From: Magnetospira sp. QH-2 | GTDB lineage: Bacteria > Pseudomonadota > Alphaproteobacteria > Rhodospirillales > Magnetospiraceae | Direction of reading: 5' to 3' | Assembly: GCF_000968135.1 (NCBI RefSeq) | Contig: NZ_FO538765.1 | Coordinates: forward strand, 62,001-126,000 | Length of the DNA: 64,000 nt | Part shown: positions 44,384 to 53,849 of the stretch, one piece after another | Layout: each line of letters begins with the position of its first letter | How positions within the stretch are numbered: position 1 is the first letter of the stretch | Notes under the pieces: generated by a model | Seen by the model: only the letters and a program-made list of their open reading frames with translations | The model's database searches: none | What the model was told of the DNA's origin: nothing | Made by a program: the position numbers and the translations under genes

Positions 44384-45175
44384 ATGGATCGAGTTAAAGA
44401 AGATATCTGCCGGGACGAGATGATCGACCTGGCCAACCGGGCTGCCGATGCCGCGGCCGAAGTCATCATGGGTTTTTACCGCAGCGGCGTCACGGTGGAA
44501 GACAAGGCCGATACCAGCCCGGTGACCATCGCCGATCGCAAGGCCGAGATGGCCATTCGCCAAATGCTGGCCCAGGAAGTTCCGGATCACGGCATCCTCG
44601 GAGAAGAACACGGCGCCCACGATCTGGAAGCGGAATTCGTCTGGGTGCTCGATCCTATCGACGGCACCAAGGCCTTCATCTGTGGACAGCCCACTTTCGG
44701 CACCTTGATCGCCTTGATGCGCTGGGGGCGCCCGGTATTGGGCGTGATCAACCACCCGGCCTTGAACGAGCGCTGGGTCGGGGCTTTCGGCCATGGCACC
44801 ACATTCAACGGGAGCCAGGTCAAAGTGCGCGACTGTGGCGGACTGGACAAGGCCGCCTTGTTCACCACCGACCCGGAAATGTTTACCGGAGATCTGCAGT
44901 CGTCCTATGACGCCCTGGCCGAAAAAGTGAAACTGCGCCGATTCGGGGTCGATTGTTACGCCTATGGGCTATTGGCGTCGGGCCATATCGATCTGGTTTG
45001 CGAGGCCCTGTTGCAACCTTACGACTATCTGGCTCCCGCCGCCGTGGTCGAAAATGCCGGTGGATTGATGACCGACTGGCAGGGTAACCCCTTGGGACTG
45101 AACAGTGATGGCAGGGTGCTGGCATCGGGAAGCGCGGCCAATCATCAGGCCGCCCTAGACCTTATACAAAATTAG
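44384..45175 (+). CDS. Inositol monophosphatase family protein (histidinol-phosphatase-like)
   Basis: 263 residues. Metal-binding motifs of the family are present: ILGEEHG (near residue 70), [20 protein letters not shown] (near 85-105), and [19 protein letters not shown] with [15 protein letters not shown]. This set, including the [13 protein letters not shown] segment, is close to HisN-type histidinol-phosphatases, but inositol-1-phosphatase or CysQ activity cannot be excluded. Mg2+-dependent phosphate ester hydrolysis is secure. The start at 44384 follows GGGGGAACGG; an in-frame ATG lies eight codons upstream. Confidence 0.88.
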   Translation: MDRVKEDICRDEMIDLANRAADAAAEVIMGFYRSGVTVEDKADTSPVTIADRKAEMAIRQMLAQEVPDHGILGEEHGAHDLEAEFVWVLDPIDGTKAFICGQPTFGTLIALMRWGRPVLGVINHPALNERWVGAFGHGTTFNGSQVKVRDCGGLDKAALFTTDPEMFTGDLQSSYDALAEKVKLRRFGVDCYAYGLLASGHIDLVCEALLQPYDYLAPAAVVENAGGLMTDWQGNPLGLNSDGRVLASGSAANHQAALDLIQN

Positions 45176-45285
45176 TAGGCGCTTATAATCATTGGAACAA
45201 TCCGGGATACGGCGTACAATCCCGTCAGTTGCTTGACCCCAGATCTCACTAAAACTATAAGTAATATCCGAAAAAAGAACGATAA

Positions 45286-46563
45286 ATGGATGTAGATACT
45301 GCTGTGGATACGGACTTGCTCAAGCAGACGCTGGAGGCCGTCACGAACTTGGTCTGTTTGTGCCGGGAGGGGTCCATCACCTATATCAATACGGCGGGAG
45401 TCTCGCTGCTTGGGGCTCTATCCAAGGATCAAGTTCTTGGCCGCGCCCTGGCCGATTTCGTGCCTTCGGAGTATGGCGATCTCATGCGCGCGGACATGGG
45501 TGCCTTCGCCGAGGATGCCAACGGTACCCCCCTGAAAATTCATTCGCTCGACGGTTCGGTGCGCGACGCCGTGCTTTCCGTGACCCCATTGGAAGGCGAG
45601 CCGGGGACCTTTATCGTTGAAGTACGGGACATTTCCGATTTCCTGCGCGCTGCCCATGAAACCCAGCAACAAGAGCTAAAGCTGCGGCGCATTTTCGAAT
45701 CCGTGGCCGACGGGATCGTCGCCATCGACGGACGGGGAATCATCCATACCTTCAACCCTGCCGCCGAGGCCATTTTTGGCTATCGCGCCACGGAGGTAAT
45801 TGGCCAATCCATCGACCTTTTCATTCCCGAACAGGACAAAGGCTTTCACGGTTCGGCGATCAAGGACTATCGCAAGCGCGGCCATTCGGACGTTGTGGAT
45901 AACACCCGCGATTTCCAAGCCCGCCGCAAGGATGGGACGATCTTCACCGCGGAAATCCGCGTTACCGAGATTGAAGAGGGACGGCATCGCAATTTCATCG
46001 CCACCATCCGCGATGTGACGGAAAAACGGGCCCAGGAGGAAAAAATCCGCCGTTTGGCCCATCACGACATTCTGACCGGGCTGCCCAACCGGGCGCTGCT
46101 CAAGGACCGGTTGAACCGTGCGGTGGCCCGCGCCCATCGTCAGGAGATCTATCTGGCGCTGATGTATGTGGATCTGGACAAATTCAAGCCTATCAATGAC
46201 TTGTTCGGCCATGACGCGGGAGACGATGTGTTGCGCGGCGTGGCCGGAAGGCTGGTCAGCAGTGTGCGTGGCACCGATACGGTGGCTCGGGTGGGCGGCG
46301 ATGAATTCGTGGTGCTCATCGAAAGCCTCAACGCGCCGGAGGAGGCGGGCAAGATCGCCGACAAGATTCTCACTTTGCTGTTGGCGCCCTTCCGAATCAA
46401 AGGGGCGGATGTCCATATCGGCGCCAGCATCGGTATCAGCCTGTTCCCGGTCCATGGGGAGGCTCCCGAAACCCTGATGAAGCGGGCCGACGAGGCCATG
46501 TACAAGGTCAAGGGCGCGGGCCGAAATTCCTTTGTTTATGCGGAAGGCGCTTCCCTGCCTTGA
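45286..46563 (+). CDS. PAS-PAS-GGDEF diguanylate cyclase
   Basis: 425 residues. Two PAS domains (about 8-125 and 130-250; the second has DGIVAIDGRGIIHTFNPAAE and HSDVVDNTRDFQARRKDGTI) precede a GGDEF domain with HHDILTGLPNRALLKDRL, VDLDKFKPINDLFGHDAGDD and the intact signature RVGGDEFVVLIE. The inhibitory I-site RGTD lies five residues before GGDEF, so product inhibition is expected. It makes cyclic di-GMP in the cytoplasm, controlled by the PAS ligand. No EAL domain is fused. There is no membrane segment. Confidence 0.93.
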   Translation: MDVDTAVDTDLLKQTLEAVTNLVCLCREGSITYINTAGVSLLGALSKDQVLGRALADFVPSEYGDLMRADMGAFAEDANGTPLKIHSLDGSVRDAVLSVTPLEGEPGTFIVEVRDISDFLRAAHETQQQELKLRRIFESVADGIVAIDGRGIIHTFNPAAEAIFGYRATEVIGQSIDLFIPEQDKGFHGSAIKDYRKRGHSDVVDNTRDFQARRKDGTIFTAEIRVTEIEEGRHRNFIATIRDVTEKRAQEEKIRRLAHHDILTGLPNRALLKDRLNRAVARAHRQEIYLALMYVDLDKFKPINDLFGHDAGDDVLRGVAGRLVSSVRGTDTVARVGGDEFVVLIESLNAPEEAGKIADKILTLLLAPFRIKGADVHIGASIGISLFPVHGEAPETLMKRADEAMYKVKGAGRNSFVYAEGASLP

Positions 46564-46620
46564 TCCCGCCACGCGGAACGTCCATCATCGCCACCATTCT
46601 GTCCTTGGGAGAGCCGTTCC

Positions 46621-48432
46621 ATGCGTTTCGCCGTCCTTGCCGCCGTGTTTTTTCTTGCCTTCGCCGCCCGGGCGGAAGATCCCCAGTGGGTCCATGCCAT
46701 CGCCATGCATGGCAGTCCCAAATACAGCGCTGATTTTCCTCATTTCGATTACGTGAACCCTGAGGCCCCGAAAGGCGGTCGTGTCACTCTGGCCGAGATC
46801 GGTGGCTACGATTCGCTCAATCCCTTTATTCCCAAAGGCGAATCAGCGGGTGGCGCGGGAAGCATCTATGATTCCCTGACCATTGCGGCCCAGGACGAGG
46901 CCTTCACCCGCTACGGGCTGTTGGCCGAGGCCATGCGCCTGCCCGAGGATCGGTCCTGGATCGAATTCCGGCTGCATGCCGATGCCCGCTGGCACGACGG
47001 CCAGCCCGTGATCGCCGAGGACGTCAAGTGGACCTTCGAAACCCTTCTCGAAAAGGGCCAACCCTTTTATCGCTTCTACTACGGTGACGTGGAAAAGGTC
47101 ACGGTGCTCGACAAATTGACCGTGCGCTTTGACTTCAAAGATGGCGAGAACCGGGAACTGCCGCTGATCATTTCCGAACTATCCATTCTGCCCAAGCACT
47201 ACTGGGCCGACAAAGACTTCGAGAAAACCACCCTGACCCCGCCCTTGGGCAGCGGCGCCTACCGCATCTCCAAACTGGAGCCCAACCGTTCCCTGACCCT
47301 GGAACGGGTCGAGGATTACTGGGCCAAGGACCTGCCGGTCCACCGGGGCCAGGACAATTTCGACGTCATCCACTACGAGTTCTATCGCGATACCCCGGTG
47401 GCGGTGGAAGCCTTTAAGTCCGGCGCCTTTGATTTCCGCTCGGAGAATTCCTCGGTTACCTGGGCCACCTCTTACGATATCCCCGAGGTGGAAAAGGGGC
47501 TTCTGAACAAAATTACCGTCAATCATCAACAGGCTCAGGGCATGCAGGGTTTCGCCTTCAACCTGCGCAAACCCTTGTTCCAGGATCCGAAGGTGCGCCA
47601 GGCGCTGGCCTATGCTTTTGATTTCGAATGGTCCAACAAGAACCTGTTCTATGGTCAGTACAAGCGCACCCGGTCCTACTTCGACAATTCGGAACTGGCC
47701 GCCACCGGTCTGCCGGGACCGGCGGAACTGGCCATCTTGGAGCCCTATCGCGGCAGGATCCCCGATCAGGTCTTCACCACGGCGTACAATCCCCCGGCCA
47801 CAAAGGGAGACGGCAAGATCCGCTCCAACCTGCGCATGGCCGATACCTTGCTGAAAGAGGCGGGCTGGGTGATCCGTGACAAGCAACGGGTCAACGGCGA
47901 GGGCACGCCCCTGGCCTTCGAGATCATGCTCTCGAGCCCTTTGTTCGAGCGCATCGTCTTGCCGATGAAAAAGAACCTGGAGCGCTTGGGCATCGCCGTG
48001 GAGGTGCGCCGGGTAGATTCATCCCAATATGTGGAACGTTGGCGCAAGCGGGACTTCGAGATGATCGTCCATACGGTGGGCCAGTCCCTGTCGCCGGGCA
48101 ACGAGCAGCGGGGATTTTGGGGCACCGCCGCCGCCGATCAGCCGAGCAGCCGCAACATCATTGGCATCAAGGACCCGGTGATCGACGAGTTGATCGAATT
48201 GGTCATCTCGGCTCCCGACCGCGAGAGCTTGATTACCCGGGTCAAGGCCCTGGACCGGGTGCTGCAATGGGGTCATTACGTGATCCCCAATTGGCACACG
48301 CCCTATCAACGCATCCTTTTCTGGGACAAGTTCGGTCGCCCCGAGCCCACCAAGCTGCGCGGCACGATCTTCGGCACCTGGTGGGTGGACCCCGACAAGG
48401 TCGCCGCCTTGAAAAAGGCGCGTGGGAACTGA
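46621..48432 (+). CDS. yejA: Peptide ABC transporter substrate-binding protein (YejA type)
   Basis: 603 residues. A signal peptide (FAVLAAVFFLAFAARAEDP) is followed by a family 5 solute-binding protein with HAIAMHGSPKYSADFPHFDY, YVNPEAPKGGRVTLAEIGGY and LNPFIPKGESAGGAGSIYDS, the YejA-type sequence, and a C-terminal NWHTPYQRILFWDKFGRPEP. It captures oligopeptides (microcin C-type peptides in E. coli) in the periplasm for the YejBEF permease. It is the first gene of the operon and is 6 bases from yejB. Confidence 0.93.
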   Translation: MRFAVLAAVFFLAFAARAEDPQWVHAIAMHGSPKYSADFPHFDYVNPEAPKGGRVTLAEIGGYDSLNPFIPKGESAGGAGSIYDSLTIAAQDEAFTRYGLLAEAMRLPEDRSWIEFRLHADARWHDGQPVIAEDVKWTFETLLEKGQPFYRFYYGDVEKVTVLDKLTVRFDFKDGENRELPLIISELSILPKHYWADKDFEKTTLTPPLGSGAYRISKLEPNRSLTLERVEDYWAKDLPVHRGQDNFDVIHYEFYRDTPVAVEAFKSGAFDFRSENSSVTWATSYDIPEVEKGLLNKITVNHQQAQGMQGFAFNLRKPLFQDPKVRQALAYAFDFEWSNKNLFYGQYKRTRSYFDNSELAATGLPGPAELAILEPYRGRIPDQVFTTAYNPPATKGDGKIRSNLRMADTLLKEAGWVIRDKQRVNGEGTPLAFEIMLSSPLFERIVLPMKKNLERLGIAVEVRRVDSSQYVERWRKRDFEMIVHTVGQSLSPGNEQRGFWGTAAADQPSSRNIIGIKDPVIDELIELVISAPDRESLITRVKALDRVLQWGHYVIPNWHTPYQRILFWDKFGRPEPTKLRGTIFGTWWVDPDKVAALKKARGN

Positions 48433-48438
48433 TCGTCC

Positions 48439-49536
48439 ATGGGCGCCTATATCCTCCGACGACTGTTTTTGATCGTGCCGACGTTACTCGGTATCATGAT
48501 CATCAATTTCTTGATCATCCAGGCGGTGCCCGGCGGCCCGGTGGAACAGATCCTGGCCGAACTGCAAGGGGTGGCCCAGGACACCACTGCGCGCATCAGC
48601 GGCGGCGGTTCGGAGGTCAGCGGAGGGGGATCCGCCGCGCCCACCGGGGATTCGAAGTATCGCGGTGCCGAGGGATTGGATCCGGCTTTCGTCAAGGATC
48701 TGGAAAAGCGATTTGGCTTCGACAAGCCACTGCATGAGCGTTTCATGCTGATGATCGGCAGCTACCTTCGGTTCGATTTCGGCGACAGTTTTTTCCGCGA
48801 TCAGTCGGTGATCGATCTGGTAGCGCAGAAGATGCCGGTCTCCATCTCCCTGGGGCTTTGGACCACCCTGTTCACCTATTTGATCTCCATTCCCCTGGGC
48901 ATCGCCAAGGCGGTCCGCGACGGCTCGCGGTTCGATGTCTATAGCTCCGGGCTGGTGATCATCGGCAATGCCATCCCTTCGTTCCTGTTCGCCTTGTTGC
49001 TGATCATCCTCTTCGCGGGCGGACGCTATTGGGATGTTTTCCCTTTGCGCGGCCTGACCAGTTCCGACTTTGAGACCTTAAGCACCTGGGGTCAAATCAA
49101 GGATTACCTGTGGCATATCACCCTGCCCGTGGCCGCCATGACCATCGGCGGCTTTGCCGGGCTGACCATGCTGACGAAAAACTCGTTCCTCGATCAGATC
49201 CACCAGCAATATGTCATCACTGCCCGGGCCAAGGGGTTGACGGAACAACGGGTGCTCTATGGCCATGTGTTTCGCAATTCGATGCTGATCGTTATCGCCG
49301 GATTCCCCTCGGCCTTTGTCTCCATCCTGTTTTCCAGTGCCTTGCTGATCGAGATTATCTTTTCCCTCGACGGTCTCGGCCTGCTGGGCTGGGATGCCAT
49401 CCAGAAGCGCGACTATCCGGTGATCTTCGGCACTTTGTACTTCTTTACCCTGCTGGGGCTGCTGATGAACCTCATCGGCGACATGATGTATCATGTGATC
49501 GATCCGCGCATCGACTTCGAGAAGCGGGAGGCGTGA
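48439..49536 (+). CDS. yejB: Peptide ABC transporter permease (YejB type)
   Basis: 365 residues. Six or so membrane helices: the N-terminal helix ILRRLFLIVPTLLGIMIINF, followed by a long loop (residues ~40-105), then the permease core with LGLWTTLFTYLISIPLGIAK, VITARAKGLTEQRVLYGHVF (the EAA loop contacting the ATPase) and IIFSLDGLGLLGWDAIQKRD. The long loop insert with GGGSEVSGGGSAAPTG is a typical YejB feature. It forms the channel together with YejE. Confidence 0.94.
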   Translation: MGAYILRRLFLIVPTLLGIMIINFLIIQAVPGGPVEQILAELQGVAQDTTARISGGGSEVSGGGSAAPTGDSKYRGAEGLDPAFVKDLEKRFGFDKPLHERFMLMIGSYLRFDFGDSFFRDQSVIDLVAQKMPVSISLGLWTTLFTYLISIPLGIAKAVRDGSRFDVYSSGLVIIGNAIPSFLFALLLIILFAGGRYWDVFPLRGLTSSDFETLSTWGQIKDYLWHITLPVAAMTIGGFAGLTMLTKNSFLDQIHQQYVITARAKGLTEQRVLYGHVFRNSMLIVIAGFPSAFVSILFSSALLIEIIFSLDGLGLLGWDAIQKRDYPVIFGTLYFFTLLGLLMNLIGDMMYHVIDPRIDFEKREA

Positions 49537-49613
49537 GGAGGATGAACCGGTTCACACGCCGCCAAACCACGCCCTTCGAGGCCGGGCTATGCCAGGCACC
49601 TCTGGCCCGCCTC

Positions 49614-49683
49614 GCCCTTCGACAAGCTCAGGGTGAGGCTCTTGGTTCGTGTGTTGCAACTCTCATGCTGAGCCTGTCGAAGC
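49614..49683. repeat. TTCGACAAGCTC-type inverted repeat in the yejB-yejE gap
   Basis: GCCCTTCGACAAGCTCAGG (49614-49632) and TCATGCTGAGCCTGTCGAAG (49662-49681) are inverted relative to each other and can fold as a long stem. Related arms are found at 8381, 14438 and 14500. It lies inside the ~210-bp space between yejB and yejE, a gap not expected in this operon. Confidence 0.55.
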
Positions 49684-49747
49684 ATATCGGTCCACGAAGC
49701 CAGCGCGGGCGTCTGGAGCCTCTAAGTCTCGTCCCGAGGTGCGCCTT

Positions 49748-50779
49748 ATGACCCCCCGCCTCACGCCCCTGACCCAACGCCGCCTGGCCAATTTTCGCGC
49801 CAACAAAAGGGGCTATTGGTCCTTGTGGCTGTTCTTAGGCCTGTTTTTCGTCAGCCTGTTCGCCGAACTTTTCGCCAATGACCGGCCTTTGGTGTTGGAA
49901 TTCGAGGGCAGCTACTACTTCCCGATCCTGTTCGACTACCCGGAAACCACCTTTGGCGGATTCCTTGAAACCCCCACGGACTATGCCGATACGGAAGTCC
50001 AAGAGATGATCGAGGAAGGCGGCTGGATTCTCTGGCCTTTGGTGCCCTTCTCCTATGACACCATCAACTATCGCCTGGAGGTTCCCGCCCCGGCGCCGCC
50101 CTCGGCCATGAACTGGCTCGGCACCGACGACCAGGGCCGCGACGTGGTGGCGCGGTTGCTCTATGGCTTCCGCATTTCAGTGCTGTTCGGATTGATCCTG
50201 ACCCTTATCAGTTCCATTGTCGGCATCGCGGCGGGCGCCGTGCAGGGCTATTTCGGTGGTCTGACCGATCTGTTGTTTCAGCGCTTCATCGAGATCTGGT
50301 CGGGGTTGCCGGTGCTCTATCTGCTGATTATCCTGGCCAGCGTGGTGGCGCCCAATTTCTGGTGGCTGTTGGGCTTGATGCTGCTGTTTTCCTGGATGAG
50401 TCTGGTGGGTGTGGTGCGGGCCGAGTTCCTGCGCGCCCGTAATCTGGACTATGTGCGCGCCGCCCGTGCCCTGGGAGTCTCCAATGCGGTGATCATGGCC
50501 AAGCACATCCTGCCCAACGCCATGGTCGCCACCATCACGTTCCTGCCGTTCATCCTGTCCGGTTCGCTGGTCACCCTGACCTCGCTGGATTTCCTCGGCT
50601 ACGGTCTGCCCGCCGGATCGCCGTCCCTGGGCGAGTTGCTCAATCAGGGCAAGAATCACCTGCATGCCCCCTGGCTGGGTATCACCGCCTTTTTCGTTGT
50701 CGCGATCATGCTGAGCCTGTTGATTTTCATCGGCGAGGCCGTGCGCGACGCCTTCGATCCCCGCAAGACGTTCAAGTGA
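49748..50779 (+). CDS. yejE: Peptide ABC transporter permease (YejE type)
   Basis: 343 residues from 49748. The N-terminus RRLANFRANKRGYWSLWLFL carries the first membrane helix, a long periplasmic part (~residues 45-120, LVLEFEGSYYFPILFDYPET) follows, and the core contains LGTDDQGRDVVARLLYGFRI, LRARNLDYVRAARALGVSNA (EAA loop) and LGYGLPAGSPSLGELLNQGK. The frame is open upstream, but the Met at 49748 is chosen because it starts the typical YejE protein and follows the repeat. The ORF stops in the GTGA that could also serve as the FRG gene start. Confidence 0.94.
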   Translation: MTPRLTPLTQRRLANFRANKRGYWSLWLFLGLFFVSLFAELFANDRPLVLEFEGSYYFPILFDYPETTFGGFLETPTDYADTEVQEMIEEGGWILWPLVPFSYDTINYRLEVPAPAPPSAMNWLGTDDQGRDVVARLLYGFRISVLFGLILTLISSIVGIAAGAVQGYFGGLTDLLFQRFIEIWSGLPVLYLLIILASVVAPNFWWLLGLMLLFSWMSLVGVVRAEFLRARNLDYVRAARALGVSNAVIMAKHILPNAMVATITFLPFILSGSLVTLTSLDFLGYGLPAGSPSLGELLNQGKNHLHAPWLGITAFFVVAIMLSLLIFIGEAVRDAFDPRKTFK

Positions 50780-50787
50780 GGCGCCCC

Positions 50788-51504
50788 ATGGTCGAACAGC
50801 ATGTCGCCCGTAACTTCGCCGAACTGCATCAGGTGTTCAAGCGCTTCGAAAGCGATTCCAAATGGATGCATCGGGGCCATCGCGATGTGTCCAAGGTGCT
50901 CATGCCCAAGGCCGGACGGTCGCCGTTTTTCCATAAGCACCAGGAAGACTTCTTCCGGGCCTGGCAGCGCCGGGCGGTGGAATTCGTGCCCAACCCACCG
51001 CCGGACGACTGGGAATGGCTGGCCGTCGCCCAGCACCACGGCTTTTCCACCAAGCTATTGGATTGGAGCGGCAATCCGCTGATCGCCTGCTTTTTCGCCG
51101 TGTTCCGCAACGACGGCACCACCGATGCCTGCGTCCATTCCTTCAAGCCGCGCTACCGCATTCGACCACAGCCGGGGCTGTCGCCGTTCAATATCGAGCC
51201 GGGGGTGTGGGAATACCGGCCCAGCGCTTTCTCGCCGCGCATTTCCCGCCAGTTGGCCCGCTTCAGCGTCCACCAGCCCGCCGATTTGGACTTGCTGCAT
51301 ACCACTGAATTCGGCGCGCTGGAGACCACGGTCATCCCCCGCGACTACGTGGACGGGTTGCTGACCGAGTTGGATCATTACGGCTACAATGCCGCCACCG
51401 TGTTCCCTGACCTGGACGGACTTTCGGAGCATATGATCTGGATCGCCGGCCAACGGGACTTGCGCCAGCGCTTTTTGGAAGACGACAAGGAGTTGGGTAT
51501 TTGA
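50788..51504 (+). CDS. FRG-domain protein inserted in the yej operon
   Basis: 238 residues from ATG 50788 (ribosome site TGAGG 6 bases upstream); a GTG at 50776 overlapping the yejE stop would add four residues. The FRG domain is seen in KWMHRGHRDVSKVLMPKAGR, EWLAVAQHHGFSTKLLDWSG and NPLIACFFAVFRNDG: the Arg-Gly and W..AQHHG..T.LLDW motifs of this family. The C-terminal part (~130-238) has FKPRYRIRPQPGL and ARFSVHQPADLDLLHTTEFG. FRG proteins are poorly characterised and often found near mobile or defence genes. Its stop overlaps the yejF start, so it is co-translated with the transporter. Confidence 0.85.
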   Translation: MVEQHVARNFAELHQVFKRFESDSKWMHRGHRDVSKVLMPKAGRSPFFHKHQEDFFRAWQRRAVEFVPNPPPDDWEWLAVAQHHGFSTKLLDWSGNPLIACFFAVFRNDGTTDACVHSFKPRYRIRPQPGLSPFNIEPGVWEYRPSAFSPRISRQLARFSVHQPADLDLLHTTEFGALETTVIPRDYVDGLLTELDHYGYNAATVFPDLDGLSEHMIWIAGQRDLRQRFLEDDKELGI

Positions 51505-53129
51505 CCGATCCGTTGCTCTGCATCAACGATCTGCATGTATCTTTTGGTCGCGGACCGGATGCGGTTCAGGCCGTACGCGGCGCATCGTTTTCCGTCGGCG
51601 CGGGCGAAACCGTCGCGCTGGTGGGCGAAAGCGGCTCGGGGAAATCTGTTACCGCCCTGTCGGTGTTACAGCTGCTGCCCTATCCCCTGGCCCATCATCC
51701 CAAGGGGTCGGTGACCTTCCGTGGCGAAGAACTGATCGGCGCCTCGGCCCGGCGTCTGCGACAGATTCGCGGCGACCGTATCGCGATGATCTTCCAGGAG
51801 CCTCTGACCAGCCTCAACCCGCTGCATTCCATCGAGAAGCAGATCGCCGAAGTGCTCTATGTGCACAAGGCCATGGGCCCCAGAGCCGTGCGGGCGCGGG
51901 TGGAGGAACTGATGGACCTGGTGGGCCTGAGCGAGCAGATCCCCCGGCTCAAGGCCCTGCCGCACGAGTTCTCCGGCGGCCAGCAGCAACGGGTGATGAT
52001 CGCCATGGCCCTGGCCAACGAGCCGGATCTGTTGATCGCCGACGAGCCAACCACGGCCCTGGACGTGACCGTACAGGCCCAGGTGCTCAAGTTGCTCAAG
52101 GATCTGCAGGCCAAACTGCATATGTCGTTGCTGCTCATTACCCATGACCTGGGCATCGTGCGCAACATGGCCGAACGGGTCTGCGTGATGACCGACGGGG
52201 AAATCGTCGAGCAAGGCGGCACGGAACAGATCTTCCAATTCCCCGACCATCCCTATACCCAACACCTCTTGGCCGCCGAGCCCAAGGGCCGCCCGGACCC
52301 GGCCCCCGCCGGGGCGGAAGAGATCATCGACAGCACCGACCTGAAGGTCTGGTTCCCGATCAAGAAGGGTCTGATCCGCCGCACGGTGGGCCATGTGAAG
52401 GCGGTGGACGGCATTTCGCTGACCCTCAAACGCGGCCATACCCTGGGAATCGTCGGCGAGAGCGGCTCGGGAAAGACCACCCTGGGCCGTGCCTTGCTGC
52501 GGCTGGAACCTTCCCAAGGACCCATCGTGTTCATCGGTGATCGCATCGATGGCCAAACCTTCAGGCAGCTACGCCCCCTGCGCCGCCATATGCAGATGGT
52601 GTTTCAAGATCCCTTCGGCTCGCTCAGTCCGCGCCTGTCGGTCTATCAGATCGTCGAGGAAGGCCTTTTGGTGCACAAGATGGGCGGCAGCTACGAAGAG
52701 CGCCGCAAGCTGGTCGCCGACACCCTGGCGGAGGTGGGCCTCGACCCGGCGACCATGGACCGCTATCCGCACGAATTCTCCGGCGGTCAGCGGCAACGGG
52801 TTTCCATCGCCCGCGCTCTCGTTTTGAAACCATCGTTCATCGTGCTCGACGAGCCCACCTCGGCCCTGGACATGTCGGTCCAGGCCCAGGTGGTGGAGTT
52901 GCTACGGCAACTGCAAACAGACCATGACCTGACCTACCTGTTCATCAGCCACGATCTCAAGGTGGTCCGCGCCCTGGCCCATGAGGTGCTGGTCATGCGC
53001 GCCGGAAAGGTCGTCGAGCAGGGTCCGGCGGAAACCATCTTCGCCAGCCCCAAGGAGCCCTATACCCAGGCCCTCATGGCAGCGGCGTTCGAATTGAAGG
53101 CCGACGAGAGCGGGGTGGTGGGGATGTAA
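51501..53129 (+). CDS. yejF: Peptide ABC transporter ATP-binding protein, two-domain (YejF type)
   Basis: 542 residues with two ABC ATPase domains. The first has VGESGSGKSVTALSVL, SGGQQQRVMIAMALANEPDL and IADEPTTALDVTVQAQ; the second has VGESGSGKTTLGRALLRLEP, SGGQRQRVSIARALVL and VLDEPTSALDMSVQAQ. It powers import by YejBE. It appears to start with TTG 51501 in a TTGA overlap with the FRG stop; AAGGAG lies 8 bases before it. No gene separates it from the end of the operon. Confidence 0.94.
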   Translation: MTDPLLCINDLHVSFGRGPDAVQAVRGASFSVGAGETVALVGESGSGKSVTALSVLQLLPYPLAHHPKGSVTFRGEELIGASARRLRQIRGDRIAMIFQEPLTSLNPLHSIEKQIAEVLYVHKAMGPRAVRARVEELMDLVGLSEQIPRLKALPHEFSGGQQQRVMIAMALANEPDLLIADEPTTALDVTVQAQVLKLLKDLQAKLHMSLLLITHDLGIVRNMAERVCVMTDGEIVEQGGTEQIFQFPDHPYTQHLLAAEPKGRPDPAPAGAEEIIDSTDLKVWFPIKKGLIRRTVGHVKAVDGISLTLKRGHTLGIVGESGSGKTTLGRALLRLEPSQGPIVFIGDRIDGQTFRQLRPLRRHMQMVFQDPFGSLSPRLSVYQIVEEGLLVHKMGGSYEERRKLVADTLAEVGLDPATMDRYPHEFSGGQRQRVSIARALVLKPSFIVLDEPTSALDMSVQAQVVELLRQLQTDHDLTYLFISHDLKVVRALAHEVLVMRAGKVVEQGPAETIFASPKEPYTQALMAAAFELKADESGVVGM

Positions 53130-53219
53130 GCCCTTGGGCTCGCGCCGATCCTCCATTCCAAGCCCGTCCAAACCATGTTTATAATTCGGTCCAACCCAAC
53201 CGCAGGGAGGACCCACCGC

Positions 53220-53789
53220 ATGGCTGAGCGGAAAAATCTGAGCCGTCTATTCGCCGCCACCGCGCTTGCCGCCGTTCTTTGGGGGACGGGTCCAATGGCG
53301 CAGGAGCAGACAGACACGCCGCCGCCAGGGCAATGGCAAGGGGGGCCGCCACCGCAGGGCCAACAGGGCAACTGGCAGGGCGGGCCGCCTCCTAGAGGAC
53401 AGCAGGGACAATGGCAGGGCGGTCCCCGGCAAGGCGGTCAGTCGGGAAACTGGCAGGGGGGTCCGCCACCGCAGGGCCAACAGGGCAACTGGCAAGGTGG
53501 GCCGCCTCCCCAAGGCCCGCAAGGACAATGGCAGGGCGGCCCTCGGCGAGGCGGCCAGCAAGGTGGCTGGCAGGGTGGTCCGCCCCCCCGTGGGCAGCAA
53601 GGCGGTCCCCAACAGGGTGGCCAGCAAGGCGGTTGGCAGAGTGGCCCACCGCCGCAAGGCCAGCAGGGAAATTGGCAAGGCGGACCCCCGCCGCAAGGCC
53701 AGCAGGGCCAACCCCAACAAGGGGGCCAACAGGGCACTTGGCAGGGCAACCAACAGCAAGGACAGCCGGGTGCCTGGAATCCGCAATGA
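53220..53789 (+). CDS. Secreted Gln/Gly/Trp/Pro repeat protein
   Basis: 189 residues. A signal peptide (LFAATALAAVLWGTGPMAQ) is followed by a low-complexity body made of about ten units of the type QGQQGNWQGGPPP or QGQWQGGPRQGGQ. Eleven tryptophans are spaced regularly, usually in G(N/Q/G)WQGGP. No folded domain is visible; the chain is expected to be disordered, and perhaps to self-associate or bind other envelope parts. The ATG at 53220 follows GGGAGGACCCACCGC. Because of the repeat structure all other frames are open as well; the chosen frame is the one with a signal peptide and ribosome site. Function is unknown. Confidence 0.8.
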   Translation: MAERKNLSRLFAATALAAVLWGTGPMAQEQTDTPPPGQWQGGPPPQGQQGNWQGGPPPRGQQGQWQGGPRQGGQSGNWQGGPPPQGQQGNWQGGPPPQGPQGQWQGGPRRGGQQGGWQGGPPPRGQQGGPQQGGQQGGWQSGPPPQGQQGNWQGGPPPQGQQGQPQQGGQQGTWQGNQQQGQPGAWNPQ

Positions 53790-53849
53790 GGCACCTCCCT
53801 AACGGATGCCAGGACCCCATTGGACCCGACGCCACAAAGGAGATAGGCC

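Noticed and set aside
53247-53786. Open frames in all frames of the Q/G/W repeat gene, including a 179-codon minus-strand frame
   Set aside because: These arise from the repeat structure. Only the chosen frame has a signal peptide and ribosome site.
53300-53786. Regular repeats considered as a CRISPR-like array
   Set aside because: The repeats are in phase with codons, vary in sequence and have no unique spacers.
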